Assembly (NCBI RefSeq): GCF_003852315.1
Contig: NZ_CP027762.1
Span: forward strand, 3,577,501 to 3,641,500
Direction of reading: 5' to 3'
Length of the DNA stretch: 64,000 nt
Origin: Pseudomonas sp. LBUM920
GTDB taxonomy: Bacteria; Pseudomonadota; Gammaproteobacteria; Pseudomonadales; Pseudomonadaceae
In this document: positions 16,915 through 25,093 of the stretch, one piece after another
Numbering within the stretch: position 1 is the first letter of the stretch
Layout: each line of letters opens with the position of its first letter
Translations under genes and position numbers: made by a program
Notes under the pieces: generated by a model
What the model was told of the DNA's origin: nothing
Databases searched by the model: none
The model's input: the letters and a program-made list of their open reading frames with translations, nothing else

Positions 16915-18108
16915 TTAGATAACGCCGCGCGCACGCAAAGTATCGATGGCTTCACCCGAGTAGCCGAGCTGTTCGAGGATGCCCTGGCTGTGCTGCCCCA
17001 GCGCCGGTACGGCATCCATTCGCGGGCTAAACGCGGCATTGCGCGCCGGTGGCAGCAGCGACGGCAATGGCCCGGCCGGGCTCTGGACTTCGCGCCAGCT
17101 GCCTCGCGCCTTGAGCTGCGGGTGGTCCCACACGCCCTGCATGTCGTTGACGCGCGCACTGGCAATCTGCGCGTCTTCCAAACGCTGGATCACCGCCTCG
17201 GCGTCCAGCTGCGCGAAGCTGTCGACGATGATCTGGCGCAGCACCTCACGGTTGGCCGAACGCTTGAAGTTGGCCGAGAAACGCGCATCGGTGGCCAATT
17301 CAGGCGTGAGCAGCACCTTGTCGCAGAACGCCGCCCATTCGCGCTCGTTCTGCAAACCGAGCATCACCGTGCCGCCGTCGCCGGTGGGAAACGGCCCATA
17401 CGGGTAAATCGTCGAATGCGCCGCCCCGGCGCGCGGGGGTTGCGGCGCGCCGTCGAACGCGTAGTACATCGGGTAGCCCATCCACTCCACCAGGCTTTCC
17501 AGCATGCTCACGTCGATGCGGCTGCCCTTGCCCGTTTTGCCGCGCAGCAGCAGCGCCGAGAGGATGCCGCTGTAGGCGTACATGCCCGCAGAGATATCGG
17601 CGATGGAACAACCGGCCTTGGCCATCTGGTCGTCACCGGGGCCGCCGGTCACCGACAGGAAGCCGCCCTCGCTCTGGATCAGCAAGTCATAGGCCTTCTT
17701 CTTCTCGTAAGGCCCGCCCTCGCCATAGCCGGAAATATCGCAGACGATCAGCCGCGGGAAACGCGCGTGCAGCGCCTCAAACGACAAGCCCATGCGCGCG
17801 GCCGCGCCGGGTGCGAGGTTCTGCACCAGTACGTCGGCGTCGGCCAGCAGGGTGTCGAGGATGGCGCCCGCCTCGTCCTGCTTGAGGTCCAGGGTCAGGC
17901 TTTCCTTGGAGCGGTTGGTCCACACAAAATGCGAGGCCAGGCCGCGCACGCGCTCGTCGTAGCCGCGGGCAAAATCACCGGCGCCAGGGCGTTCGATCTT
18001 GATGACGCGGGCGCCCAAATCGGCCAGTTGCCGCGTGCAGAATGGCGCAGCAATCGCGTGTTCCAGGCTGACGACAGTGATGCCGTCCAGCGGTCGTTGA
18101 TGAGTCAT
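16915..18108 (-). CDS. ict: Itaconate CoA-transferase (class III, CaiB/BaiF)
   Basis: A 397-aa family III CoA-transferase. It opens with RPLDGITVVSLEHAIAAPFC and has IERPGAGDFARGYD, SLTLDLKQDEA and GYGEGGPYEKKKAYDLLIQ, in which the Asp of AYD is the expected acyl-anhydride-forming residue, plus GGPGDDQMAKAGCSIADIS. It moves CoA from succinyl-CoA (or similar) to itaconate. The identification rests on family plus gene order (PA0882 equivalent). The ATG at 18108 has GAGG seven bases upstream. It lies between the MmgE/PrpD gene (nine bases upstream) and the lyase. Confidence 0.88.
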   Translation of the reverse strand: MTHQRPLDGITVVSLEHAIAAPFCTRQLADLGARVIKIERPGAGDFARGYDERVRGLASHFVWTNRSKESLTLDLKQDEAGAILDTLLADADVLVQNLAPGAAARMGLSFEALHARFPRLIVCDISGYGEGGPYEKKKAYDLLIQSEGGFLSVTGGPGDDQMAKAGCSIADISAGMYAYSGILSALLLRGKTGKGSRIDVSMLESLVEWMGYPMYYAFDGAPQPPRAGAAHSTIYPYGPFPTGDGGTVMLGLQNEREWAAFCDKVLLTPELATDARFSANFKRSANREVLRQIIVDSFAQLDAEAVIQRLEDAQIASARVNDMQGVWDHPQLKARGSWREVQSPAGPLPSLLPPARNAAFSPRMDAVPALGQHSQGILEQLGYSGEAIDTLRARGVI

Positions 18109-18117
18109 CACAATTCC

Positions 18118-19467
18118 TCAAAGCCAGTGGGCCATGGACGCGGCGTTACGCAGGTTCCAGACCTTATCGATCAATGCATCCGCCTGGGCCGGCGTGCGGG
18201 CGCCGCTGAAGTGGGTCAGGCGCTGGAATTTGTCCGCCAGCGCCTCACGGTTCAAGGTGTTGCCCGGGTCGCCCTTGGGCTCATCGATGGCGCCGTGCAG
18301 CGTGCGCCCGTTGGTGGTGGTGACGCTGACACGGCCCAGCCAGCGTTGCGGGTAGGCGCCGTCCACTTCTGGGTCCAGCGTCATGCTGACCTTGTCGCGA
18401 AAGCTCGCAACGGCGGGATCGGTCAGCGCCAGGTGGTGAAACTCGGTGAGCCCGGCCTTGCCATGCACGGCGATCAGGCCGAGCACCGTGCCCATGGAGA
18501 ACTTGGCCTGGTGCACGGTCGTGGGTACTGCCACGCGGCCCAGTACATCAATGGCGCCCTGATGCACACGGGTTTCCACGCGCGCAATGTGATCGGCGCC
18601 CAGCCCTTCGCGCTGCATCAAATCCAACAGCGCATCGGCGGCAGGATGGGTGTGGCGGCACGAGGCGTGAAACTTGAACGAGGTTTCCAGCAGCGCCCAG
18701 CGCGTGCCCAGGCCGGCCGACAATTGGCTCGGCTGCGCATCACTGGACATGCCCGCGGCCAACCCTTGGTCGCCTTCAAGAATATTGCGCGCGCCGGTCA
18801 GGCCGTCCGCGGTCAGGTACGCGGCGAGCAAACCATCGGCGGCAGCCTTGGCGGTGTGCAGTTGCTTGGAGTCGGCAGCGTCGCGCAGGAACTCCCACAG
18901 CCCAGCGGCCTGTGTGCCGGCGCTGCCGAGCAGATTGATGAATTGTTCTTCGTTGAAATCCAGCAGCTTGCCCACCGCAACGGCCGCCGCCAGGGTGCCG
19001 ACAGTCGCCGTGGTGTGGAAGATGCGGTAGTGAGAACGCCCCATGAATTCGCCGATGCGAATCCCGGCCTCATAACCGGCCACCGACGCCAGCAGCAACT
19101 CGCGACCGGATTTGCCGAGGTCTTGCGCGGCGGCCAAGGCTGCTGGAAACACCACGGTGGCCGGGTGCAGCACCGAGCTGTTGTGCAGGTCATCCTGCTC
19201 CACCAGATGGGACGAAGCGCCGTTTACCAGCGCGGCGAAATACGCGCTGCTGCTGGCGCCACTGACGATAATCTGCGCCGGGCCGCTGCTCGGGCCCATC
19301 TTGTGCGCATAGCGCTCGAACAAAGGAATCGGGTGCGCGCCCTTGCTCGCCAATGCGCAGGCGAGCCAATCCAGGTACAGGTCTTCGGTGCGCGCCAGCA
19401 CGTTTTCGGGCAACTGTTCGTAGTTCAACTCGGCGAGGAACCGACACAGGGCTTGGGTATGGCTCAT
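18118..19467 (-). CDS. MmgE/PrpD family protein
   Basis: A 449-aa member of the family that includes 2-methylcitrate dehydratase and the cis-aconitate decarboxylase of mammals (which makes itaconate). Recognisable pieces are LYLDWLACALASKGAHP, SAYFAALVNGASSHLVEQDD with the family histidine/Asp region, VASVAGYEAGIRIGEFMG-like text near 120-140, and KFHASCRHTHPAADALLDL. Its reaction in this operon is not established. It could handle an isomer or by-product of the C5 pathway, or support methylcitrate-like chemistry. The gene order matches PA0881. It overlaps nothing and is nine bases from the CoA-transferase. Confidence 0.85.
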   Translation of the reverse strand: MSHTQALCRFLAELNYEQLPENVLARTEDLYLDWLACALASKGAHPIPLFERYAHKMGPSSGPAQIIVSGASSSAYFAALVNGASSHLVEQDDLHNSSVLHPATVVFPAALAAAQDLGKSGRELLLASVAGYEAGIRIGEFMGRSHYRIFHTTATVGTLAAAVAVGKLLDFNEEQFINLLGSAGTQAAGLWEFLRDAADSKQLHTAKAAADGLLAAYLTADGLTGARNILEGDQGLAAGMSSDAQPSQLSAGLGTRWALLETSFKFHASCRHTHPAADALLDLMQREGLGADHIARVETRVHQGAIDVLGRVAVPTTVHQAKFSMGTVLGLIAVHGKAGLTEFHHLALTDPAVASFRDKVSMTLDPEVDGAYPQRWLGRVSVTTTNGRTLHGAIDEPKGDPGNTLNREALADKFQRLTHFSGARTPAQADALIDKVWNLRNAASMAHWL

Positions 19468-19477
19468 GGTCGGGCCC

Positions 19478-20641
19478 TCAGAAACTGCGTGGCAGTTCGA
19501 GCAAATGCTCGGCCACGTAAGACAGGATCAGGTTGGTGGAAATCGGCGCCACTTGGTACAGGCGGGTTTCGCGGAATTTGCGCTCCACGTCGTACTCGCA
19601 GGCAAACCCGAAACCGCCGTGGGTTTGCAGACAGGCGTTGGCCGCTTCCCACGACGCCTTGGCTGCCAGGTACTTGGCCATGTTGGCGCTGGCCCCGGCA
19701 TTCTGGCCGCTGTCGTACTCCTCGCACGCGCGCCAGCGCATCAGGTCCGCTGCCTCAATCTCGATGTGCGCTTCGGCAATCGGGAACTGCACGCCCTGGT
19801 TCTGCCCGATAGGTCGGCCAAATACCACGCGGTCGCGGGCATAAGCGCTGGCCTTTTCGATAAACCAACGGCCGTCGCCGATGCATTCGGCGGCAATCAG
19901 CGTGCGCTCGGCATTCAGGCCGTCGAGGATGTATTTGAAGCCCTTGCCCTCCTCGCCGATCAGGCTGTCGAGCGGCAGCTCCAGGTTGTCGAAGAACAGC
20001 TCGTTGGTTTCGTGGTTGACCATGTTGGCGATGGGCTGCACGGTCAGGCCGTTGCCGATGGCTTCGCGCAGGTCCACCAGGAAGATCGACATGCCCTCGG
20101 ACTTTTTCTTCACCTCGGCCAGTGGCGTGGTGCGCGCCAGCAGGATCATCAGGTCGGAATGCTGCACCCGCGAGATCCAGACTTTCTGGCCGTTGATCAC
20201 GTATTTGTCGCCGCGTTGAATCGCGGTGGTCTTGATCTTGGTGGTGTCGGTGCCGGTGGTGGGCTCGGTGACACCCATCGATTGCAGACGCAGTTCGCCG
20301 CTGGCGAGCTTGGGCAGGTAGAAGCTTTTCTGTGCGTCGCTGCCATGGCGCAGCAAGGTGAACATGTTGTACATCTGGCCGTGAACCGTGCCGGAATTGC
20401 CGCCGCAGCGGTTCACTTCTTCAAGAATCACCGAGGCTTCGGCCAGGCCCAGGCCGGAGCCGCCGTATTCTTCCGGGATCATCGCCGACAGCCAGCCGGC
20501 GTCGGTCAGCGCTTTGACGAAGGCTTCGGGGAAGCCTTTTTGTTCGTCGACCTTGCGCCAGTAAGCGGCATCGAATTCGGCGCACAGGGCGCGCACGCCT
20601 TCGCGGATGGCATTGAGTTCTTCGTTGTCATTGGGGTTCAT
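19478..20641 (-). CDS. Acyl-CoA dehydrogenase family protein of the itaconate cluster
   Basis: A 387-aa flavoprotein. Typical features are the N-terminal helical part with LSAMIPEEYGGSGLGLAEAS, the FAD-binding MGVTEPTTGTDTTKIKTTA, KVWISRVQHSDLMILLART, and a C-terminal domain with THGGFGFACEYDVERKFRE. Where MCAD has the catalytic Glu in YEGT, this protein reads RLYQVAPIS, a pattern I associate with a divergent acyl-CoA dehydrogenase group. The substrate is therefore uncertain. It probably dehydrogenates a branched C5-dicarboxyl-CoA such as methylsuccinyl-CoA, but that is inference. Start ATG at 20641, gene order as PA0879. The next gene is the MmgE/PrpD gene after ten bases. Confidence 0.87.
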   Translation of the reverse strand: MNPNDNEELNAIREGVRALCAEFDAAYWRKVDEQKGFPEAFVKALTDAGWLSAMIPEEYGGSGLGLAEASVILEEVNRCGGNSGTVHGQMYNMFTLLRHGSDAQKSFYLPKLASGELRLQSMGVTEPTTGTDTTKIKTTAIQRGDKYVINGQKVWISRVQHSDLMILLARTTPLAEVKKKSEGMSIFLVDLREAIGNGLTVQPIANMVNHETNELFFDNLELPLDSLIGEEGKGFKYILDGLNAERTLIAAECIGDGRWFIEKASAYARDRVVFGRPIGQNQGVQFPIAEAHIEIEAADLMRWRACEEYDSGQNAGASANMAKYLAAKASWEAANACLQTHGGFGFACEYDVERKFRETRLYQVAPISTNLILSYVAEHLLELPRSF

Positions 20642-20669
20642 TAACGGCTCTCCGCCTGTTGTTCTGGTT

Positions 20670-21488
20670 TTATTCGAAATGCAGTTCGGCTGTTTGCGCC
20701 ACGCCCTCGGCATTGCCGGCCCACAACTGCGCCACACCGGGTGCCGTCACGCGCCCGCCCAGTGCAAACGGCTGCGGCGCGATCAAAGGGCGTACGCCGC
20801 GATAGGCAAACCGGCGCAGGGTGGCTTCGGGATGAGCACGGCAAAACGCGCGCAGGCTCAAGGTGGCGATCAACGGCCCGTGCACCACCAGGCCCGAATA
20901 GCCTTCGGTGCCGGTGACGTAGGGGTAGTCGTAATGGATGCGGTGGCCGTTGAAGGTCACGGCGCTGTAGCGAAACAGCAGGGTTGGCGTGGGGTCGACC
21001 GTCTCCTGCCATTGACCCTGGGCCAGTGCCTCGCCGCTGCCCTGCTTGGGTGGCGAGGGTTCGCGGTAGACAATGTCCTGTTCTTCGCGAATCGCCAGGC
21101 GACCGCCCTGGGAATAGTCATGGCGCACGGTGACAAACAGCAGCGAGCCGGTGCGGCCGGTCTTTTCTTCGACGTGGGTGATGGTCGATTCCCGGGTGGC
21201 CGCCTCACCGGCGCGCAAGGCCTGCAGAAACTCGATGCGCCCACCGGCCCACATGCGATTGCGGTTATCCGCCGGCGGCAGGAAGCCGCCACGCGCCGGG
21301 TGGCCGTCGGTGCCCAGCGCCGATTCCGGCAGTGGGTCTTGAAAGAAGCACCATTGCCACAACGGTGGGACGGCATCGCCCTCTTGGGGCACCGCTTCGC
21401 CGAAGGTTGCGGCAATACGCTTGAGCAGGTTGTGGCTCAGATGCTCGTGGGCGGTTTCACTTCGGCCGATCCAATCGGTGGCGCTCAT
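20670..21488 (-). CDS. ich: Itaconyl-CoA hydratase (double-hotdog, MaoC/FAS1-like dehydratase)
   Basis: A 272-aa hotdog-fold hydratase. The first half has the FAS1-like N-terminal part (DAVPPLWQWCFF, NRMWAGGRIEFLQALRAGE). The second has the MaoC-type active-site region YSAVTFNGHRIHYDYPYV followed by YSGLVVHGPLIATL, with the catalytic Asp/His pair. By gene order it equals PA0878, which converts itaconyl-CoA to citramalyl-CoA; related proteins hydrate mesaconyl-C4-CoA. Start at 21488 (MSATDW). It is the first gene of the leftward catabolic operon, divergent from the LysR regulator. Confidence 0.86.
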   Translation of the reverse strand: MSATDWIGRSETAHEHLSHNLLKRIAATFGEAVPQEGDAVPPLWQWCFFQDPLPESALGTDGHPARGGFLPPADNRNRMWAGGRIEFLQALRAGEAATRESTITHVEEKTGRTGSLLFVTVRHDYSQGGRLAIREEQDIVYREPSPPKQGSGEALAQGQWQETVDPTPTLLFRYSAVTFNGHRIHYDYPYVTGTEGYSGLVVHGPLIATLSLRAFCRAHPEATLRRFAYRGVRPLIAPQPFALGGRVTAPGVAQLWAGNAEGVAQTAELHFE

Positions 21489-21573
21489 CGGGTACAAATC
21501 CTCTGGCAGTGGTTGTCTGCCCCGGATCATGCAAGCGCCTGCCCGTTCTGAGAATTTGCATTTCAATAAACCA

Positions 21574-21594
21574 GCGTTCGGTTATGCTGAACGC
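21574..21594. promoter_or_regulatory. Candidate LysR operator between ich and itcR
   Basis: GCGTTC-N9-GAACGC palindrome, 86 bp upstream of the hydratase start. The arms, the following CGA and parts of the DNA towards the hydratase gene (AAATTC block) match the site at 15927-15947. It is well placed for activation of the catabolic operon and autoregulation of the divergent LysR gene. Confidence 0.68.
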
Positions 21595-21623
21595 CGACTC
21601 ATCGATGCACACCCTATATCCCT

Positions 21624-21711
21624 GTGGGAGCTGGCTTGCCTGCGATGGCGGTGTGTCAGCTAGCACATGCATTGCCTGCTCCACCGCTATCGCAGGCAAG
21701 CCAGCTCCCAC
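21624..21711. repeat. REPIN in the ich-itcR intergenic region
   Basis: Complete pair of inverted arms (GTGGGAGCTGGCTTGCCTGCG and CGCAGGCAAGCCAGCTCCCAC), between the candidate operator and the LysR gene start. Confidence 0.92.
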
Positions 21712-21746
21712 AGTTGATCTTCACCGTTGCCGAATAGGTGTTCTGC

Positions 21747-22637
21747 ATGCACTTCGATCTCGCTGACCTGCGCCTGTTTATCCATATCGCCGAATCCCCC
21801 AGCCTGACCCAAGGCGCCAAGCGTGCGTTCCTCTCGCCCGCCGCCGCCAGTGCGCGGATCAAGGCGCTGGAAGGCCAACTCGACACGCGCCTGCTGTACC
21901 GCGACAGTCGGGGCGTGGAAATCACCCCGGCGGGCGAACGTTTGCTGCACCATGCGCGGCTGATCATGCGTCAGGTGGATTACCTCAAGAGCGAGTTCAC
22001 CCAGTACGGCGTGGATTCGGCCGGGCATATCCGCATATTCGCCAACACCACGGCGGTCACCGAGTTTTTGCCGGAGGTGCTGGCGGGCTTTTTGTCCCAG
22101 CGCCCCGGCGTCACCGTCGACCTGCAGGAGCGCCTGTCGCGCGATATCGTGCGCGGCGTGCTCGATGGCACCAGCGACATGGGCATCATTGCCGGGCCGG
22201 TTGAGGCGGCAGGTTTGCAGGTGCTGCACTTCAGCACCGACGAACTGGTGCTGATGGTGCCCGTGGGGCATCCGTTGGCCGACCAGCCTTCAGTGACGCT
22301 GGAACAAACCCTCGCCTACCAACATATCGGCCTGCACGAAGGCAGCACGCTGTTGAGCTTTTTGCGTGAACACGTGGAGCGTCTCGGCAAACATTTGTCG
22401 TTGCGTATCCAAGTGTCGAGCTTCGAGGCGATCTGCCGGATGGTCGAGGCCGGCGTGGGCATCGGCATCATCCCCGAGTCGGCCGCGGTGCGGCACAGCC
22501 GGACCATGCAGTTGGTGGCGGTGAAACTCGATGAGCCCTGGGCGATTCGCGAGCGCAGTATTCTGGTGCGCGAACTGGAAGCCCTGCCCGGCACCATTCG
22601 GGCGCTGATCGCCACCTTGATGCCGCAAAGCGCCTAA
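21747..22637 (+). CDS. itcR: LysR-type regulator of the itaconate cluster
   Basis: A 296-aa LysR protein: an N-terminal winged HTH (DLRLFIHIAESPSLTQGAKR then SPAAASARIKALEGQL) and a C-terminal effector-binding domain with GHIRIFANTTAVTEFLPEV, GVLDGTSDMGIIAG and ELVLMVPVGHPL. It is divergent from the itaconate genes, as PA0877 is in P. aeruginosa, where the orthologue senses itaconate. I recall the name ItcR for this regulator; treat the symbol as likely. Two near-identical palindromes upstream of both target units fit its regulon. I used the ATG at 21747 with AGG upstream; a GTG at 21738 is in frame. Confidence 0.85.
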   Translation: MHFDLADLRLFIHIAESPSLTQGAKRAFLSPAAASARIKALEGQLDTRLLYRDSRGVEITPAGERLLHHARLIMRQVDYLKSEFTQYGVDSAGHIRIFANTTAVTEFLPEVLAGFLSQRPGVTVDLQERLSRDIVRGVLDGTSDMGIIAGPVEAAGLQVLHFSTDELVLMVPVGHPLADQPSVTLEQTLAYQHIGLHEGSTLLSFLREHVERLGKHLSLRIQVSSFEAICRMVEAGVGIGIIPESAAVRHSRTMQLVAVKLDEPWAIRERSILVRELEALPGTIRALIATLMPQSA

Positions 22638-22669
22638 GCTCAACAGTCACTTTGCCAGAGGAGATTGCC

Positions 22670-23158
22670 ATGCAACTCGAAGGATCCTGCCATTGCGGCA
22701 CCGTAACATTCAGCCTGAGCAGCCAGCACCCGTACCCCTATCAGCGTTGCTACTGCTCGATCTGCCGCAAAACCCAAGGCGGCGGCGGTTATGCGATCAA
22801 CCTTGCCGGCGATACGCAAAGCCTGAAGGTGCAAGGGCGCAAGCACATCTCGATCTACCACGCCAGGCTCAAGCCCGAGGGCGCCAGACGTGCGCACGCG
22901 AGCACTGCCGAACGGCATTTTTGCTCGCAGTGCGGCAGCGCCTTGTGGCTGTTTAGCCCGGAGTGGCCGGAGCTGATCCACCCGTTTGCCTCGGCCATCG
23001 ACACGCCGTTGCCGGTGCCGCCGGAGCACACGCACCTGATGCTCGGCTCCAAGGCGCCGTGGGTGGAAGTCAGCGTGCGCAAAGGCGACCTGCAGTTCGA
23101 CGAATACCCCGAAGAATCCATCGCCCAATGGCATGAGCGCCTCGGGTTGACCCGTTAA
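22670..23158 (+). CDS. GFA family (Mss4-like zinc) protein
   Basis: A 162-aa protein with the GFA/CENP-V zinc fold. Cysteines are arranged as CHCG near residue 9, CYCSICRK around residue 28 and FCSQCGSALW near residue 88, giving the two zinc-binding clusters. Family members are annotated as glutathione-dependent formaldehyde-activating enzymes, but most probably have other or unknown functions. The ATG at 22670 has GAGGAGA eight bases upstream. It follows itcR on the same strand after 32 bp, without an evident terminator, but is unlikely to belong to itaconate metabolism. Confidence 0.85.
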   Translation: MQLEGSCHCGTVTFSLSSQHPYPYQRCYCSICRKTQGGGGYAINLAGDTQSLKVQGRKHISIYHARLKPEGARRAHASTAERHFCSQCGSALWLFSPEWPELIHPFASAIDTPLPVPPEHTHLMLGSKAPWVEVSVRKGDLQFDEYPEESIAQWHERLGLTR

Positions 23159-23252
23159 CAGTCTTTGACAGTTTCCCGACAAAGCTCCCAAAGATTGTTG
23201 GCCCGCGCAGCCCTAGCATTCGAGCATCCAACTCACCATTCGGGTGCTCTTC

Positions 23253-25076
23253 ATGTTTTGCACATTGCGCGGTATTCCGCTGTTGGGTTGCCTGCTGGGT
23301 ACGCTCGGTTGCCACGGGCAATCGCCTGCCCCGCCGCCGATTCCCAAGGGCGATTACGGCGCGATCATCCGTTACCTGCAAGCGCGTATTCCGCGTGAAA
23401 TGGGCCGGGAAAATGTGCCGGGCCTGTCCATTGCGCTGGTCAATGGCCAGGAGCTGATCTGGGCGCGCGGCTTCGGCATGGCCGACAAAGCCCAGGGCGT
23501 GCCGGTGACAGCCAATACGGCGTTTCGCGCTGGCGGCATCTCCAAACTGCTCACGGCCACGGCGGCCTTGCAGTTGGTCGAGCAACAGCGTCTGTCGCTG
23601 GATGCGCCGATCCAGCAGAGCCTGCGCGAGTTCCATGTCCGCTCGCGCTTTCACGACGACCCGGCGGCAGCGGACCGCGCGATCACCTTGCGCCGCTTGC
23701 TCAGTCACCAGTCCGGCTTGCCCAGCGAACACTTGCGCGACCTGCGCAGCACCTTCGCCATGGGCCAGATGCCGATGCGTGTATCCGGTGTGTGGCTGAG
23801 CAGCCCACCGGGTGCCCAGGTGGCCTACTCCAACCTGGGTTATTCGTTGGTCGGCGCCGCCATCGAACGCAGCAGCGGCAAAGCTTTTGAAGCGCAGTTG
23901 CAAGGCAGCCTGCTCAAGCCACTGGAGATGAACCAGTCGAGTTTTGTCGGTACCGGTGCGCAGATGAGTTACCGCGCGCTGGGCTACGAAGACGGCGTCG
24001 CCAGTGCCGATGCGCAAGTGCGCGACCTCGCTGCCGGCGGTTTGTGGGCAAGCCCGAAAGACCTCAGCCGCTACGTGCAGATGCTGTTTGCGCATGGGCT
24101 CTACAAAGGCAACCGGGTCATCGGCAGCGCGTCGATCGATGAGATGTTCACCCAGCAAAACACCGGCAATGCGCTGGACTTCGATTGCCAGGTGGGCCTT
24201 GGCTGGTTCCTGGCACCCTGTGGCGATGAACCGGTTGCCCCGGGGATACGCACGTATCAGCACAGCGGGGGTGGCGACGATTTTGCCGCGCAACTGAGCG
24301 TGCTGCCCGATCAGCAAATGGCCGTGATCATCATGGCCAATGACAGTAACGCCGAAGACCTGGTGGCCAGCCTTGCCACCGACGCCCTGCGCTTGATGCT
24401 GCAAGCGCAGACCGGCCAAGCGGTCTGCGCCGACGACTGCCAGGCACCCAGTCACGGGCTCAAATTGCGTCACGTGCCGGCTGCCATCGACCGCAAGCGC
24501 CTGGCCGGCTTTTATGCCACGGCCTGGGGCGTGTTCCGGATCAAGGATGAGCCTCATCAGCTGTCGGGCGAGTTGGCCGGTTTGAGCTTCGAGTTGTTAC
24601 GCGACGATCAGGGCTGGCTGCGCGCGCAGAAAAAAATCTTCGGTTTCTGGCTCAAGGACCTCGGCGACCTGGGCCGCGTGCAGCTTGATGTGGTGAAGGT
24701 GCAGGGGCGCCAGATGCTCACTGCGCGCACTCACGGCCAACGCATCGCCATCGGCGAGCGCATCGACCCGACGCCGCTGCCCCTGGCCTGGGCCGACACC
24801 ATCGGCACGTATCAAGTGCTCAACACCCACGAGCCCGATGCACCGTTGAGCGGCATCAGCGTGCGCCTGGAACAAGGATTTCTGGTGATTCGCGGCCAGT
24901 TGCGCGACGAGCCGCTGACCGACTACATCCTGCTCCCCGTCGACAACGCCCACGCGGTGCTGGCCGGCAACGGCTATGGCCTGGGCGACACCGTGAGCCG
25001 CCAGGTCAATGGCCTCAGCGCGTCGGGCTACGCCTTCAAACGCACGAATTCTCCCCACAACCGCTTGAATTTCTGA
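23253..25076 (+). CDS. Serine-hydrolase-like lipoprotein lacking the nucleophile serine
   Basis: A 607-aa protein with a lipoprotein-like signal (candidate lipid-modified cysteines at residues 13 and 20) and a class C beta-lactamase/D-aminopeptidase-type domain at about residues 35-400. The SxxK motif, expected after FR-x-x-x, reads G95-I-S-K98, so the nucleophile serine is a glycine. The second motif (AYSNLGYSLVG) is intact, and HSGGGDDF sits where KTG/HxG normally stands. The C-terminal 200 residues look like a lipocalin-like extension (GFYATAWGVFRIKDE). It could be a pseudo-enzyme that binds peptidoglycan-like ligands. It lies next to a MipA/OmpV gene, 17 bp downstream, so the pair may work together in the envelope. 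An in-frame GTG at 23244 is an alternative start. Confidence 0.82.
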   Translation: MFCTLRGIPLLGCLLGTLGCHGQSPAPPPIPKGDYGAIIRYLQARIPREMGRENVPGLSIALVNGQELIWARGFGMADKAQGVPVTANTAFRAGGISKLLTATAALQLVEQQRLSLDAPIQQSLREFHVRSRFHDDPAAADRAITLRRLLSHQSGLPSEHLRDLRSTFAMGQMPMRVSGVWLSSPPGAQVAYSNLGYSLVGAAIERSSGKAFEAQLQGSLLKPLEMNQSSFVGTGAQMSYRALGYEDGVASADAQVRDLAAGGLWASPKDLSRYVQMLFAHGLYKGNRVIGSASIDEMFTQQNTGNALDFDCQVGLGWFLAPCGDEPVAPGIRTYQHSGGGDDFAAQLSVLPDQQMAVIIMANDSNAEDLVASLATDALRLMLQAQTGQAVCADDCQAPSHGLKLRHVPAAIDRKRLAGFYATAWGVFRIKDEPHQLSGELAGLSFELLRDDQGWLRAQKKIFGFWLKDLGDLGRVQLDVVKVQGRQMLTARTHGQRIAIGERIDPTPLPLAWADTIGTYQVLNTHEPDAPLSGISVRLEQGFLVIRGQLRDEPLTDYILLPVDNAHAVLAGNGYGLGDTVSRQVNGLSASGYAFKRTNSPHNRLNF

Positions 25077-25093
25077 CACGGACGAACCCTCTG

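Noticed and set aside
16345..19812. An 1155-codon open frame antisense to ict, MmgE/PrpD and lyase genes
   Set aside because: It crosses several clear genes on the other strand and is a codon-bias shadow.
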